Assembly (NCBI GenBank): GCA_025201345.1
Contig: JAIXMG010000008.1
Location: forward strand, 806,001 to 870,000
DNA: 64,000 bases
Direction of reading: 5' to 3'
From: Thamnidium elegans
Taxonomy: Eukaryota; Mucoromycota; Mucoromycetes; Mucorales; Mucoraceae
Both the position numbers and the translations under genes were made by a program. The notes under the pieces are model-generated. The model was not told where the DNA came from. It saw only the letters and a program-made list of their open reading frames with translations, and ran no database searches. Below, in pieces: positions 1 through 12,177 of this stretch. How positions within the stretch are numbered: the first letter of the stretch is position 1; each line of letters opens with the position of its first letter.

Positions 1-278
1 ATATATTATATATTTTTATCTCATGACCCTTTTGCCCGTTAGCTCTTTTTTTTTTTTTTTACATATATTATTTTTTATTCGCACTTCATTCTTTTTGGAA
101 TAATTTATAAAATAACTTACACAAAATAATCGAGTTTAAAATATTCGTCTTTTCCATATCAAGTAAAAACCAGTAAAATGAAAATATAACCCCATCAGTA
201 AGAAATCCTTTCAGCTATTGTTTATACATCATGAACAACATGTGTTTGCAGGTTTAAAAAAAGCGGTTTTTATTTTAT

Positions 279-319
<41 letters not shown>

Positions 320-650
320 GAAATTTTCCAACACTGCAAACGAGTTGATTTGATTCAGATTTGGCTAAGCTTCTTCATCATTTGGGGTTCATCATTTACC
401 TTTTTTTTCCCATCATCTCCCCTTTTCTCTTCTCCCCCTACACACGCCCAACACTCTCTAACGCTCTCTTAAATATATTAAACAAATGTTTATTACATAC
501 TAAACGAATTTTATTTATTAGTGCAAGGATAGAAAAAGTAAAAAAATAAAACTTCTGAATTCGTGTGTTTAAAAAAAACAAAAAAAAATTTAAAAAAGAC
601 TGTCTTTTGGTAAGAAATAGAACAAAGGAAAAAACTTCTATTTGTTTCCA

Positions 651-1672
651 TTATCCCAAGGAATTTTGAAACGGACTTGGTACAGCTAACGCAACGCACT
701 GCTCATCAGAATCTAAATAGTAAAGAGGAGACGCAGAAAATTGGTTCATATAGACTCTACGAAATTTACTTGATAAATTACAAGTACTTTTATGAACCAG
801 CTGATCAGACATATATACAATAGTTCCTGCTTCAGCACAAATAGTGTGATGTGTGCCTAAAAAATCCCGTATTTCAATCGTTCCGTTGTGTTCTGTAACG
901 GAGTCAAGTGCTGTCCAACAGGCAATAGAACGAATATCACGATGACGATCATCCTGGTAATAATCCGAGTCCTTTTTTTTTAAAAAAAAAAAAAGATGAG
1001 TGACGTATTCATAACAAATAATAAAATATTTACTCTGTGCCATGCAAATGAGGTAGAAGAAGAACCTATAGGTGGTTTAATGATAAATTGTTCATTCAGC
1101 TATTTATTTATTTATTTATTTTTTAAAAAAAAAGGTTAATATTTGCAGTACAATAGAATATAATAGAAACTTAACTAGATAAACTATTTTTTGATCAAGT
1201 AATTGTGCTGCGTAATTCCCATATTTGTGTAATATGATGTGTGAAGCAGTTGTAGTACATGTGTTGGGCCAATAAATTGTATCTCGGATGCTACTATATT
1301 TGTATGCATCTGTCTTATAATTCTTTGTTTCGGGTAGGTCTAAATAACCACAAGTCCATGGTTCTACCAATTTATAAGTATACAAGGCGCGCGCGCGTGT
1401 GTGTGTGTGTGTGTGTAACAACTATGTCATCATTACCTACAACGCATCCCAGGTCTGTAATTAAATCATACCCTTCAGACATTAAATAGTTTGATAAAGT
1501 GTCTGCTTCTTCATGCAAAAGATTTAATTCTTGCTCTTGTAAACCTAAGTTTCTTTTTTTTAAAAAATCAAAAATTGTTCTTTATTATTACATGTATGTA
1601 TATATTTCTACCATTTGTTAGTACAGTAAACCCCTTTTTTTGAAACTCTGAAATATGATCTTTTGTTAACAT
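651..1672 (-). CDS. Phytanoyl-CoA dioxygenase (PhyH) family protein
   Basis: Predicted non-haem Fe(II)/2-oxoglutarate oxygenase of about 265 residues in five exons. I chose the ATG at 1670-1672 (MLTKDHISEFQKKGF). Intron 1 ends at the AG of 'cttag' so that the frame continues GLQEQELNLLHEEAD. Intron 2 contains a GC/GT dinucleotide repeat. Later exons read EPWTCGYLDLP and LNEQFIIKPP...FAWHRDSDYY, then CWTALDSVTEHNGTIEI and QLVHKSTC...RRVYMNQF. The visible H-R-D is the family's HxD iron pair, the later H (QLVHK) the distal ligand, and the following R the usual 2-oxoglutarate-binding arginine, so the enzyme looks intact. The substrate cannot be read from sequence; fungal relatives span lipid and secondary metabolism. 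It is divergent from MPP10, with start codons 170 bp apart, so a shared promoter is likely. Confidence 0.85.
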
Positions 1673-1842
1673 ACTAAAAAAGAATAACACATAGCACGTC
1701 GCGCACAAAAAAAAAAAAAACTATTTTATATCGTGACTATCTAAGTAATATGTGAGACAGTCACTTTTTTTTTTTTTTTTCCAAATCCTTTTTTTTATAG
1801 TAGTGCTATTGTAATAAGCTTTTTTAAAGAAAAAACACGATC
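1673..1842. promoter_or_regulatory. Bidirectional intergenic promoter region
   Basis: 170 bp separates the ATG of the PhyH-type gene (-) from the ATG of MPP10 (+). It holds two homopolymer tracts (A14 near 1708 and T16 near 1765) typical of nucleosome-poor fungal promoters. No specific transcription factor site is called. Confidence 0.5.
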
Positions 1843-2683
1843 ATGTCAAAGCCTACCACCCTTGATCAGTTTTTAACCAATGTGGTTGAAAAACCACAAG
1901 TGTTCTTTACTTCTAATCAAAAGATCGCTGATAGCGCTATTGAAATGGCTAAACATTTCTATGATAATGGTTCGTTTTTTAAAAACCAAGAGGCAGTATT
2001 TTTTTTTTTGATATGTAACTAACTGTTTTTTAAATTAGTCAAGCAAGTAGAAAAAGTACAATTTTCACCTTTTACCGAGTTATTAACTGAAGGCTTTGAT
2101 AACGATCAAATTTGGGAAGAAATTGCTTCTCAAAATGAACCTTTTTTGGATTACGCAAAGTCGACATTAAAGTCTTTGAGTAAGCGACCTGTCAAGGAAT
2201 ATAGTGAGGAAGAAAGCGAGTCTGGCGAGTCTATGGATCTTGATCAAGGCGCTGATCAAGATGAAGAAATGGAAGAGGCAGAACAAAGCGATGAAGAGCT
2301 TGAGCAAGCTGAAGAACAGACTGACGAAGAACTTGAACAAGAGCTCGAGCAAGACAAAGAACTTGAACAAGAACAAACTGACGAAGAAGAAGAAGAAAAT
2401 GATGATCTTGAAGAAGAAGTTGAAGTAAAAGAAACGTAAGTAACACACAAAAATAAAGAACACCTTAAATGTATATTAACCAAAGACACAGTAAAAAGAA
2501 ACCTACTTCTGAGGTTGACGACAAGTTCTTTAACTTGGACGAATTTAACAAGTGGACAGAAAAGCAAGAAGAATTAGATATGATGTCTGATCGTGAAGAT
2601 CAAGATGATGAATTTGATTTTGATCAAGATTTAGATGAAGAGGAAGATTCTGAAGAAGAAGAAGATGGAGCAGATGCAACCGG

Positions 2684-2718
<35 letters not shown>

Positions 2719-3875
2719 TAAACCCCCTTTTATTTTATAACATATACTAATGTATTTTTTTGCTGTTAGATTTAAATTATGAAGATTTCTTTGGTAACGA
2801 TGAAAAGACAGAATACAAGAGACCTACTAAACCTAAAAAGAAGGAGTATGAAGAAGAATTAGTTTCATCTGCAGAAGAAGAAGACGAAGAAGAGGAATTA
2901 GAATCTGATGGAGAAGGCGTTCAAGCCTCTGTTCGTGATCTCTTTGGTGCTGAAGAAGATGAGGAAGAAGAAATAGACGGTAAACAAAAATCAACTTTCC
3001 AAAAGCAACAAGAACGTCTTGCTGCTCAAATTGAAGGATACGAAGAAGAAAACGTTTCAGATAAGCATTGGACATTACGAGGTGAAGCCAACGCCAAGAT
3101 CAGACCTGTCAACAGTTTATTAGAAGAAGATCTTGAATTTGAACATGCTAATAAGCCTGTACCTGTCATTACTGAAGAATCCACAAACACTTTAGAAGAA
3201 ATTATTAAGAAACGTATTCTGGATAATATGTTCGATGATGTTGAGCGTAAAGTGGACCCTAACTTGCGTCCCTTTATTCCTTCCAAACGTGTTGAAATCA
3301 GTGACGAAAAGGCTAAGCAATCTTTGGCTGATATGTACGAAGATGACTTTGTTAGAAAACAAACTGGTTCAGAACAAGTAGATGCACGTGATGAAGCACT
3401 AGAGAAGGATCATGCCGAAATTACGGAATTATTTACAACTTTGTGCCATAAATTAGATGCACTTTCCAACTTCCACTACACACCCAAGGCGCCTAAGCCT
3501 GAAATGACGATTGTCAGTAACTCTGCAGCTATCAGTATGGAAGAAGTGACACCTGTGAATGTATCTGATGCTACATTATTAGCACCTGAGGAAGTATATG
3601 AAAAGAAGCGTGGTGAGGTGAAGACAGCAGCAGAAATGGAACAAGATGAACGTAAACGTTTGAGAGCCCAAAAGAAGAAGCTCAAGAGAAAGGAACGCGA
3701 GATGAAGGAAAGAGAATTAAAGATCAAGCAAAAGTACAACCCTCAAATCGGTCAAAGACAAGAAAAGAAGAAGGCTGTCAAGGAATTATTGACTCAAAAG
3801 AATGTTACTGTTATTGGCAAAGATGGTCAACAAAAGACTACTACAAAGGCTGTTACTTCTTCCTCTCTTTTCTAA
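1843..3875 (+). CDS. MPP10: U3 snoRNP protein Mpp10
   Basis: Component of the small-subunit processome, bound with Imp3 and Imp4 to the U3 snoRNP for 18S pre-rRNA processing in the nucleolus. Exons approximately 1843-1969, 2039-2435, 2486-2682 and 2770-3875, about 608 residues. The N-terminus has the FDNDQIWEEIASQNEPFLDY region, followed by long Glu/Asp-rich stretches, DLNYEDFFG, and a conserved core (RPVNSLLEEDLEFEHA, ITEESTNTLEEIIKKRI). The C-terminus is a Lys/Arg-rich coiled stretch ending TSSSLF. Length and domain order fit Mpp10. Intron 1 has an unusual GTTCGT donor but a clear branch site (taactaac); intron 3 is dominated by a T tract. Confidence 0.93.
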
Positions 3876-4358
3876 AATTCTTTCAAACTTGTATATTTTT
3901 TTTTCCCTCTTTATCTTTACACTTTTTTTTTTATTATTATTATATATATATAAAAAAAAACTAGAAATATCATTATTATTATTATTTTTTTTATTATTTC
4001 AATATAATTAAAAAAATATTTATATACACCAAATAGAAAAGTTTTGTTTATATGTTAGAAAGAGAGATCCATAATATCATATCATACATAAAAAAAAAAT
4101 AAAAATAAAAAAAAAAGAGTATAGAGAAAATTCATAAAAATAACGGGTGTAATGGGGTATAATTTAAAAGGGAAATCCACTTATTGGTATAAGATAGTAT
4201 GTAAAAGGGATGTTGTAAAGTGAAGAGCCTAATTAAAAAGAGAGTGGGTTTGTATAATATGTAAAATTTGATTCATGGAAGAAGTGTTTTTTCCTTGTTT
4301 TTTTGTTTGTTTGTTTATATGAATGTTTTTTGTTGTTGTTGTATTTGTTGTTAAATTA
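3876..4358. other. Intergenic region downstream of MPP10
   Basis: AT-rich 3' flank shared by MPP10 and the convergent orphan gene at 4359-5048. It holds polyA/T tracts and possible polyadenylation signals only; I see no gene. Confidence 0.6.
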
Positions 4359-5048
4359 TTAAATTGCAGTAGATGCGCTACTTGCTCTTTTTCGTTTCCA
4401 TTCAACACATTGAGGAGCAATTGGAGTAATTGGTTCATTATCATCTCCACCCCAAACTATTTTAAATCTTCCTTTTTGAATCATGCTTGGTACTCTTTGC
4501 CCACCAGGCTCAGATGTATGTCTACTTAATGGTTGTGACGAAATAATCTTTTCAGTTGATGATATATCTTTTAAGGAAGCAGAAGAAGCTAAATTTTTAT
4601 CATTTTTCCAAAAATGAGAATCCCAAATTTTCATGGCTGGTTGATGCTTATGATGAGAGGAAGAAGATAAACTTGCAGTATAAAAATCATGAGCATTTTC
4701 TTCTTCATCATCGGATTCATCATCATCATCGGATTCATCGGATTCATCTTCATCTACAGACATATCACCGGGAGTTGAAGTATAAAATGATGCTCGTTTA
4801 GTTTTAATTCCTGTCAGATTGGCAAATTGACTAGCGGTCAAGTCTTCTGAATGAATTAGGATTTCTGAGGTAGCAGGAGTCGAATGTCGAATAAATTTTT
4901 CAGTTGCAGCCGCCATAGCTGTGGCTGAGGAAGAAGATGCATTCCAGTGGTTATTATGATTATTTGAAAGGTGAAGCTTATGCGATAGATTGATCAATCT
5001 CTTTTTCCATTTTGTTGAATTTGATTGGTTTATTGTATTATATAACAT
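4359..5048 (-). CDS. Acidic low-complexity protein of unknown function
   Basis: Single-exon ORF of 229 residues starting MLYNTINQSN. I do not recognise the family. Visible features: a basic N-terminal segment (KWKKRLINLSHKLHL), a Ser/Ala-rich stretch, a run of Asp/Glu/Ser at roughly residues 95-115 (DEDESDESDDDDESDDEEE), and a more ordered C-terminal part with GGQRVPSMIQKGRFKIVWGG. The RFKIVWG stretch looks like the conserved core and could be a short linear binding motif; that is inference. There is no signal peptide and no membrane segment. Codon use resembles the neighbouring real genes, which supports expression. Confidence 0.65.
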   Translation of the reverse strand: MLYNTINQSNSTKWKKRLINLSHKLHLSNNHNNHWNASSSSATAMAAATEKFIRHSTPATSEILIHSEDLTASQFANLTGIKTKRASFYTSTPGDMSVDEDESDESDDDDESDDEEENAHDFYTASLSSSSHHKHQPAMKIWDSHFWKNDKNLASSASLKDISSTEKIISSQPLSRHTSEPGGQRVPSMIQKGRFKIVWGGDDNEPITPIAPQCVEWKRKRASSASTAI

Positions 5049-7827
5049 TGTTCTGTATATATAAAAAGTGAAGGAGAAAAAAAAAAAGAAAAGAAGAGGA
5101 AAAAATATGTAAAAAGAAAGAAAGGAAATATAATAAAAAGTATATTATATATATTGGCAAGATAGTATGCACATGAGCTGTTTCTGCCCATAGGCGAAAT
5201 AACCTCAGGCTAATAAATAATGGGTAACCTCCCCTTTTTAATATTTCTTGTATAACTTATTAGTGTACTTTTGATTTTGACCTATTCACCCTTTCCCCGC
5301 AATTGTATAGTATAATACTTGATTAATTAATATTTGGTCTCTATCTATCTTATCCATACCATCTGTTATTTTACGTAATCCAATTGCATGATTTATATGC
5401 CCTTTCTTCTTCAGGTACATGACTTGGCTTGTGTTACATATACCATTGACGATCTCCTCGTTCATTTACTACAGTTCAGCCCTCATCTCCTTTTTGGCTC
5501 CCTTTTGCACAGCCCATCTATCTTGGCCGTAACGTATTTTTTAATCTATTCTCTTTATTGTATTTACGAAAAGAGAAAAAAAAATCGCCCTCAAAAAGTA
5601 ACCTGCATTTCCCTTTTGAAAAAAAGAAAATGTATGGGCTCTGCTTATCATAAATACGTTGTACGAACCTTTTTTTACAAGGTGATGTTTGTTTTTTTTT
5701 TTGTGTGGCATATGATTATAATCTTATTAAGCTAGGTACTACTGCACATGCCTGCGGATATATATATATATATATTATTATTATTATTATTCAAAATGAA
5801 CAGGTGGCAAATGCAGGTGCCATGATTTATTTATTTTCTGTACTTTTTTATTATTTGCACAGTAACATGCTAATTAACTTTTATATATATATGATGTCAA
5901 AAAAGAAAAGAAATCGTGGGTTTATACAAGGGGCCAACTTAATTTAGAATGATATATCACTATTTCTTTGTAACCACTGACCCATGATTATACTAAAATA
6001 AATTGCAGGAACCACTTTTTTTTTAAAAAAAAAAAAAAGAAGATAAAATAGAGGAATATATTTTATACTAATAAGGAAAACTAGAGAACACAAACAAAAT
6101 GCAAAAGAGGTCCACGTTTCATTGTGTAATTAGGAATGTATCATAACATTATCATAAGAAAGAACGACTTTATCTGTTTTAAATGCAAAAACAAGTGTTA
6201 CATCAACCAGATGGTAATACTACGTCAAATACAAGTAATATATTCGATCGTCTTGGAATAACAAAGTAGGTAATACAACAGCAAGTAGACCATTGTATTA
6301 TGATCTAAGCGACAAGATCTAAGCTACGTTATATTATTAGGTAATACTTGGATGCTTCTTGACCTATTGTACATTAATATTAGCTGTATAGTATATTTCT
6401 TTTAACTCGTGTTTTTACTGAATCAAAAGCATGTTCTTATCTGAAAAAGTGGGTCAAAAGTTGAAACGAAATGATAAACAAGTACACAGCCTTTTTTTAA
6501 CTGCTAAAGGTATTATGGTATACCAATGGTGGTAATTACGAGTTAACTATCTATATTAACGCTAATATTTTGTAATTTGAATTAGTTCTTCTATTATAAG
6601 CTGATATAGTATTTAGTGCGGTTGGTTTGACAAGGTATAAATCACTCTTACTCTCCTAAAATTTGTTCAATTTAGATACCTCCTGTTACGATATATATAT
6701 ATTTTTTTAGTGTAAAATATGTAATATATTTATTCTTGTACGATGGTAGTATATGTAGATCAAAAGAATATCATAATAGGTACTATATTTGTTTAAGATA
6801 GTTTATTTTTCATTAAGCTTTTTTTGTTGATAATAAAATAAAACAAATAAAAAATGTCATGACGCCAAAAATATAATGATGAGGCTTAATTATCCAGAAT
6901 GAATATTTAGGGAGGGGCATGTCTGATGACTTTAAATATTACAAAACTGGCAGGCTCAATATGGAATCTTCTCTAGTATCTTATATGTCTGTGTGTGTGT
7001 GTGTGAAGAATGTACTATAAGACCTGATAAAAATTAAGGTCATATGCTTTTTATCACTCTGTCGATTTGTTTATTCTCTCATGATATCATAGATCAAAGA
7101 CTTCAACAGTACATAACCCTGCTGATTTTTTACTTTATTTTTTCACAATATTGAATTGATTTGCTACCGCATAAATAAATGACTCAAAAAATATGTACTG
7201 CGTCTATTTTCGTAGGTTTTAACAACAACCGCATTTTTCTTTTATTTGCCTCTCTCGCAGAATAAATGATATTTTGAGGGGCTTTATACATGTCATACGA
7301 CATCTTTATCAAAATGCTTCAGACAGGTTTAATAGTAACTAAGATAACTTTCCGCCGTAACAGCAAGTTGGGTTTCCGACCCCCAATATTTCCAAATAAG
7401 GACGATTTATATGTGTTGCTTTTTAATAAAAAAACACCCAATGTATCTTTTTTTTAAGAACTATCGTGTTCCTTATTTTCAATCAAGTATATGTGTATAG
7501 AACATAAGGGCACCCTTCTAGATATATAAAGTCTTGATAAAATACCCTTTTTTTTTTTTTTCCTAATAGGAATTATATCTCCAAACATGGAAAGAAAAGA
7601 CCATGTGGAAACATAAAAAAAACTTTGACGTTTTTTTTTTAAAAAAAGAAGAAAGATGATTGTAATGAAACCTACTGCTGTTACTTTGTATAATATGATT
7701 TATTTCTTTCCCTCCTATTGCGCCAATTACAGTCTTATCATTGTATGTGACAGTCTTCTATCAGATTGGACAAATCCGTAATCAAATTTTTTTCTTTCTC
7801 TTTTTAATCGGTTTTTTATATACATAT
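5049..7827. other. Gene-poor region
   Basis: 2.8 kb of AT-rich sequence with TA repeats (about 5757-5776), a GT repeat (about 6985-7003) and T(n)A(n) tracts (about 6017 and 7630). Open frames here are short and rich in Phe/Leu/Lys from homopolymers. I see no supportable gene or RNA. Confidence 0.6.
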
Positions 7828-10202
7828 ATGGAAAATAGAAAAAGGACACCACCAAGTACTAGCAATTCGGTTCATATCAATAGCGAAAAAGCTACTTCTA
7901 CTAAAGTCGGTTCCGAGTTCGGTACAGAAAAACAGACAACAAAAAGTAGAATAAAATAAATATTAACTCTCAAAAAAAAAAACTCTTACTAGCTCAGCAT
8001 CCTCCTCCTTCTTTTGCCGAATCTGAATTTCAACAGATCCAAAGAGTGCAATTAACAAAAAGTAGACGAAGCTTATTGAAGTGGTCCAACGTACCTTCAC
8101 GTTATCTTAACCTAAGTAATTCTTGGGAATTTGCAGGGTATTATAATAAGCTTTTTTTTTTTTTTTTTTTTACATAGCAATGTTACTAACTTTATATAAA
8201 GGTGGGGTAGTACGTACTATATGGAACTAGAGAGTTCGGACATTGATCATTATTCAGAAGAACTTGAAAAGAGATCATTGATAGGAAAATGGCGAGCGAC
8301 TTCGATTGCAGGCAACGATTTAATTGCATCCGTATTATACTCCATTGGTCCCTGTGTAGTACAATCGGGAAAATATGCGCCTATCAGTATGTTACTTGTA
8401 GCCCTTTTAATGTATCCAATGAAACGTATTATTACCGAGGTAGCTACAGCCATGCCATTAAACGGCGGTACATACAATGCCTTATTAAACTCCACCACCA
8501 AATCCACAGCTGCCATTGCTGCCTGTCTCTCTATCCTAGATTATCTTGCAACTTGCGTAGTATCAGCATCTACTGCATCCGCATATTTAGCAGCCGAAGT
8601 CGATTTACCTTCTAAACTTTCTCCGTTTCTTTTAACAATTATTATTTTAATTGCGTTCTCTTTAATTTGTTTACTGGGTTTAAAAGAATCTTCGTCATTG
8701 ACTTTATCGATCTTTACGTTACATTCAGTTACAATGTTTGCGGTGATGATAGCAAGTTTCGTCATGTGGGGCAAAGGCGGAAGTCAAACGTTAATCGACA
8801 ATTGGACTTTAGTGCCGGATCCACCTGGTTCGACTCCCGTCATTATGGTTTTGAAAGGTGTTTGTATCGGTTTACTTGGTGTAACTGGATTTGAGGTAAT
8901 AATATACACACAGGAAAAAACGCAGAAAAAAAAAAAGTTTAATTTTTATATCGTAGTCAGCGGAAAATTATATTGAAGATTTAAAGCCTGGTACGTTTCC
9001 TAAAGTTATGAATAATATGTTTGGATTCTTGCTTGCATTGAATGCACCTATGACGTTATTAGTCACCGTATTAGTACCTGTTCCCGTGGTTATGGCCAAT
9101 GCAGCTAATGTGGTGTCTGTATTGGGTGAGTACGCTGCAGGAGGAGCTAGTTGGTTACGTATTTGGATTATGGTGGATGCAGTGATTGTGTTATGTGCTG
9201 GTGTTTTGACGGGTTTAATTGGAGCTATTGGGTTAGTACAACGTATGGCGTCGGACGGCATTCTACCCAAATTCTTTTTAATTCGAAGCAGAATCACGGG
9301 ATCTTATCAATATATTATTTTGGTGTTTTTAGTGTTAAGTATTACATTGTTTGCTATTGTGGGAGGAGACACTACTTCATTATCTGGTGTTTTTGCAGTC
9401 GCGTTCTTGGGTAGTCTTTCAACATTTGCCGTAGCCAATATTATGATTAAATATAAACGTGGTCGATTACCTAGAAAATCCAAAGAATCTTTATTAACCG
9501 ATGTGTTGACATTGACAGCACTATTAGCCTCTTTAATTGGTAATGTTATTATTGATCCAGAGATTGCAAAATATTTCGTAATATACTTTATTATCGTGTT
9601 ACTTGTGGTACTGGCCATGTTGAAACGTTGCTGGCTTTGGAAACTTTCTTATTGGTTGTACGATCAAATGAATTTGTTTCATCGGTTCCCGTTATTTTCT
9701 GAAAAGGTAGAAAAGTTTATTCAGGGACACATCAAACAGATTCGAAAGAGACCGATCGTTTTCTTTCTCAAGACGGATGAACCTCATGTGATGAATAAGG
9801 CTATTCAGTATATTAAGAAAAATGAAGATGCCGGTTGTATCAAGTTTATTCATTTCTATCAAAATTTGGATTCTATACCAGAGGATTTGGAAGCTAACCA
9901 CAGAATATTGGATGCAATCTATCCTAAAATACAAATTGATCTGGTAATATACGTCATTTTTTCCTCCTCTTTCTTAATAAGGACAGGGGGGACTTTCTTT
10001 CTTTTTTTTTTAAAAAAAAAAAGATATACTAACCTCCATATAATAATAGATTTTTGTATTGGAAGAATTTACTCCAGCAACTGTTGACGCTGTCTCTAGA
10101 CAGTTAGATATAACCAAGGCTCAAATGTTTATGGCTTGTCCAGGTACAAACTTTGAATACTCGTTTGGAGACTTTGGTGGCGTACGTATTATTATGTTGT
10201 AA
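7828..10202 (+). CDS. Amino acid/polyamine permease (APC superfamily)
   Basis: Plasma- or vacuolar-membrane transporter of the APC superfamily. Exons 7828-7945, 7993-8137, 8202-8895, 8957-9943 and 10050-10202. The cytosolic N-terminus leads to SWEFAGWGSTYYMELESSD and WRATSIAGNDLIASVLYSIG, the start of the transport core. About 12 hydrophobic segments follow, with PLNGGTYNALLN and GLLGVTGFE matching conserved APC positions, then a C-terminal soluble tail of roughly 180 residues. An in-frame upstream ATG exists at 7741, but the residues it would add are Phe-rich and unlike coding sequence, so I start at 7828. It converges on the FKBP12 gene with 114 bp between stop codons. Substrate specificity is not visible; permeases of this group carry neutral or branched amino acids among others. 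Confidence 0.88.
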
Positions 10203-10316
10203 TACATTCTATACCTCTTTCCCCGTTTATATGTAATATATAATATGTGAAAAGACTATTTTAAAAATAATAAAAAAAAAGATTTGCATTTTTTTTCTTT
10301 TTTTTTATTAAGATAT
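10203..10316. promoter_or_regulatory. Shared 3' region between convergent permease and FKBP12
   Basis: Only 114 bp separates the two stop codons. It contains A- and T-rich tracts that could act as polyadenylation signals on either strand. Any normal-length 3' UTR from one gene would run into the other, so antisense overlap is expected. Confidence 0.6.
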
Positions 10317-10722
10317 TTAATTAATCTTTAAGAGTTCAACCTCGAAGATCAAAGTAGCTCTAGGAGGAATGAGACCAGGATAGCCACGTTCGCCGTAAGC
10401 ATAATCATGAGTACAGGTCAACTTGGCCTTTTGACCGACAGATAATTGGGTAACACCTTTTAAAATAAACTCATATTTAGAAAAAAAAAATCTCTTTTTA
10501 AACCCTTTTAATCAAAATACTTTACCTTCATCCCAACCCTTGATAACTTGACCAACACCAATAGTACATTGGAAAGGATCCTTACGATCGCGAGAAGAAT
10601 CGAACTTGTCACCGTTTTCGAGAGTACCAACGTAATGGATAGTGACTTTGTCACCCTTCTTGGGGAAATCCTTACCGTTTCCGGGAGCAATAGTTTCGAT
10701 ACTATTATTAAAATTGATAAGC

Positions 10723-10762
<40 letters not shown>

Positions 10763-10803
10763 ACAGTTAAATTATTTCTCCATAAAACTTACGTAACACC
10801 CAT
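10317..10803 (-). CDS. fkbA: FKBP12 peptidyl-prolyl isomerase (FK506/rapamycin target)
   Basis: Single-domain FKBP of about 108 residues in three exons. A tiny first exon codes MGVT; the second reads [17 protein letters not shown] to [10 protein letters not shown]; the third runs from VTQLSVGQ to FEVELLKIN. Drug-pocket residues are all visible: Tyr in IHYVG, Asp in KFDSS, Trp in GWDEG, Tyr in DYAYG and Phe in LIFEVELL. It is a cytosolic prolyl isomerase and the receptor through which FK506 inhibits calcineurin and rapamycin inhibits TOR. The 80s loop reads [10 protein letters not shown], a Tyr where human FKBP12 has His. Intron 1 carries a TA repeat. In Mucor the orthologue is called fkbA; I use that name by similarity. 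Confidence 0.95.
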
Positions 10804-10927
10804 GTTTAATAAATGTAATTGAAAAAAAAAAGAAAAACTATTTTGCCTTTTTTTTTTTCGTGTTTTAAATCAAAATGATGGCTCCTTAAATCATCCGATG
10901 ATTGGTTAAATTAAAGATGACGTAAGT

Positions 10928-11560
10928 CTCCATTTTTCGCCACATAATAAGCTGAGTTATAGAGAAAAAAAGGCCGTGAACTTCGACTCCTGAGCCAGGT
11001 ACAGATCCACGACCGAACTCGTCTTTCAACTCCACCTCGTTAAGTACATTCTGCCATAAGTACTTCCGTAACACCGCCTTTACTTTGAATGCATATCGAA
11101 CTGATACTACACTACAAGAACCTTTTGGTCACCCCACAGTATCTCAAATAACCGCGTAAATTCTGGAATACAAAATTGACGTTCAAAGTAAAAAATATGT
11201 GGTATCAACTACTACACAACAAAATAAATACTCGCGTAGTCACCCACCGGCTTATACAATCTCCTTTCTGCCCACTCTGCCCTACCGAATTGTTTCAACG
11301 TCCCGAACACATGCTTATCAACTGCCAAAGGATATGGCACAATATGGAAAATGACCTTTTAATATCTTTTTCCACGCCAATCTCAACTACACTTCCTCTC
11401 CGCAAACAAGACTCGTCCATTCTGTATACCTTCCGATTCCCGAAATTTTTTAAATCAAATTTGCCGCCCGCCTTTTTGTTTGGATACATTACTGGCGTTT
11501 CGTTTTCGATGAGATTCCTTTCATCCCTACTCAAGTCGTATGTATCGCCATAAAAACCTA
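10928..11560 (+). mobile_element. LINE (non-LTR) reverse transcriptase 3' fragment, copy 1
   Basis: Open frame at about 11154-11553 reads KFWNTKLTFKVKNMW, YQLLHNKINTRVV and then C-P-L-C with a downstream E-H-M-L-I-N-C. This is the zinc-binding (zf-RVT) domain at the C-terminus of LINE reverse transcriptases. No RT or endonuclease domain lies upstream, so it is a 5'-truncated remnant. Bases 10928 to about 11395 are nearly identical to 35486 to about 35945, same orientation. The left edge has a 17-bp sequence (ctcc..ttttcgccaca) that differs at two positions from the perfect terminal repeat of copy 2. Confidence 0.8.
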
Positions 11561-12177
11561 CCATTAATACACCGATCAAGCCAACTTGGGTTCGCCAACC
11601 TTAATACCTTAACTATTCCAACCCCTTTCACACCCAATAATACTTTAGCTAATTTTTCAACCAAAATCCATACGCTTTTACTTTTTTCTTAATAAGAAAA
11701 AGTAGAATCACTATACATCTAAATCGATTTCATTCTGAAATACGAATATTAAAAGTAATGGAGGTTCGAATGGAGTCTCTATCATTTTGTTTTATTTCTT
11801 CCATTCCTTTTAATTTTATTTTTTATTTTTTTTCTCTTTCTTCTCATTTACACCTTTCGTCAAAAACCCATAGTCTCTTCATTCTCTCATTACGACTTTT
11901 GTAAAGAGCTCAGTTTGGGAATATTTTTTAAGCCAATCATTTTCAATTAAAATGCAAAAGGAAAAAAACGTGCAACTAGGCACGCGTCACACAAAAATGT
12001 CACGTCACACAAATCATGGCAACGAATCACGGGTATAAATTGGCCCGGTTTTTTTTTCCTTTTTTGTTTTTTTTCTCTTTTTTTTTTCTTCACAACTACA
12101 AAAGGTAACTGGCCAGATATTTACTAACTATTATTACAGTTTTTGGGACTCTGATCAAGTCTTTTTTCTGTAATAGT

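Noticed and set aside
218..549. Two short + strand frames near the window start
   Set aside because: Composed of Lys/Phe homopolymer translations and Ser/Thr low complexity; no start context or splice partner.
5388..5947. 115- and 80-codon + strand frames
   Set aside because: Phe/Ile/Tyr-rich translations of TA repeats and T tracts; no family features.
11755..11785. B-box-like GGTTCGAAT
   Set aside because: Does not fold into a tRNA and no A box lies at the right distance; the motif recurs as repeat-family sequence near 58170.
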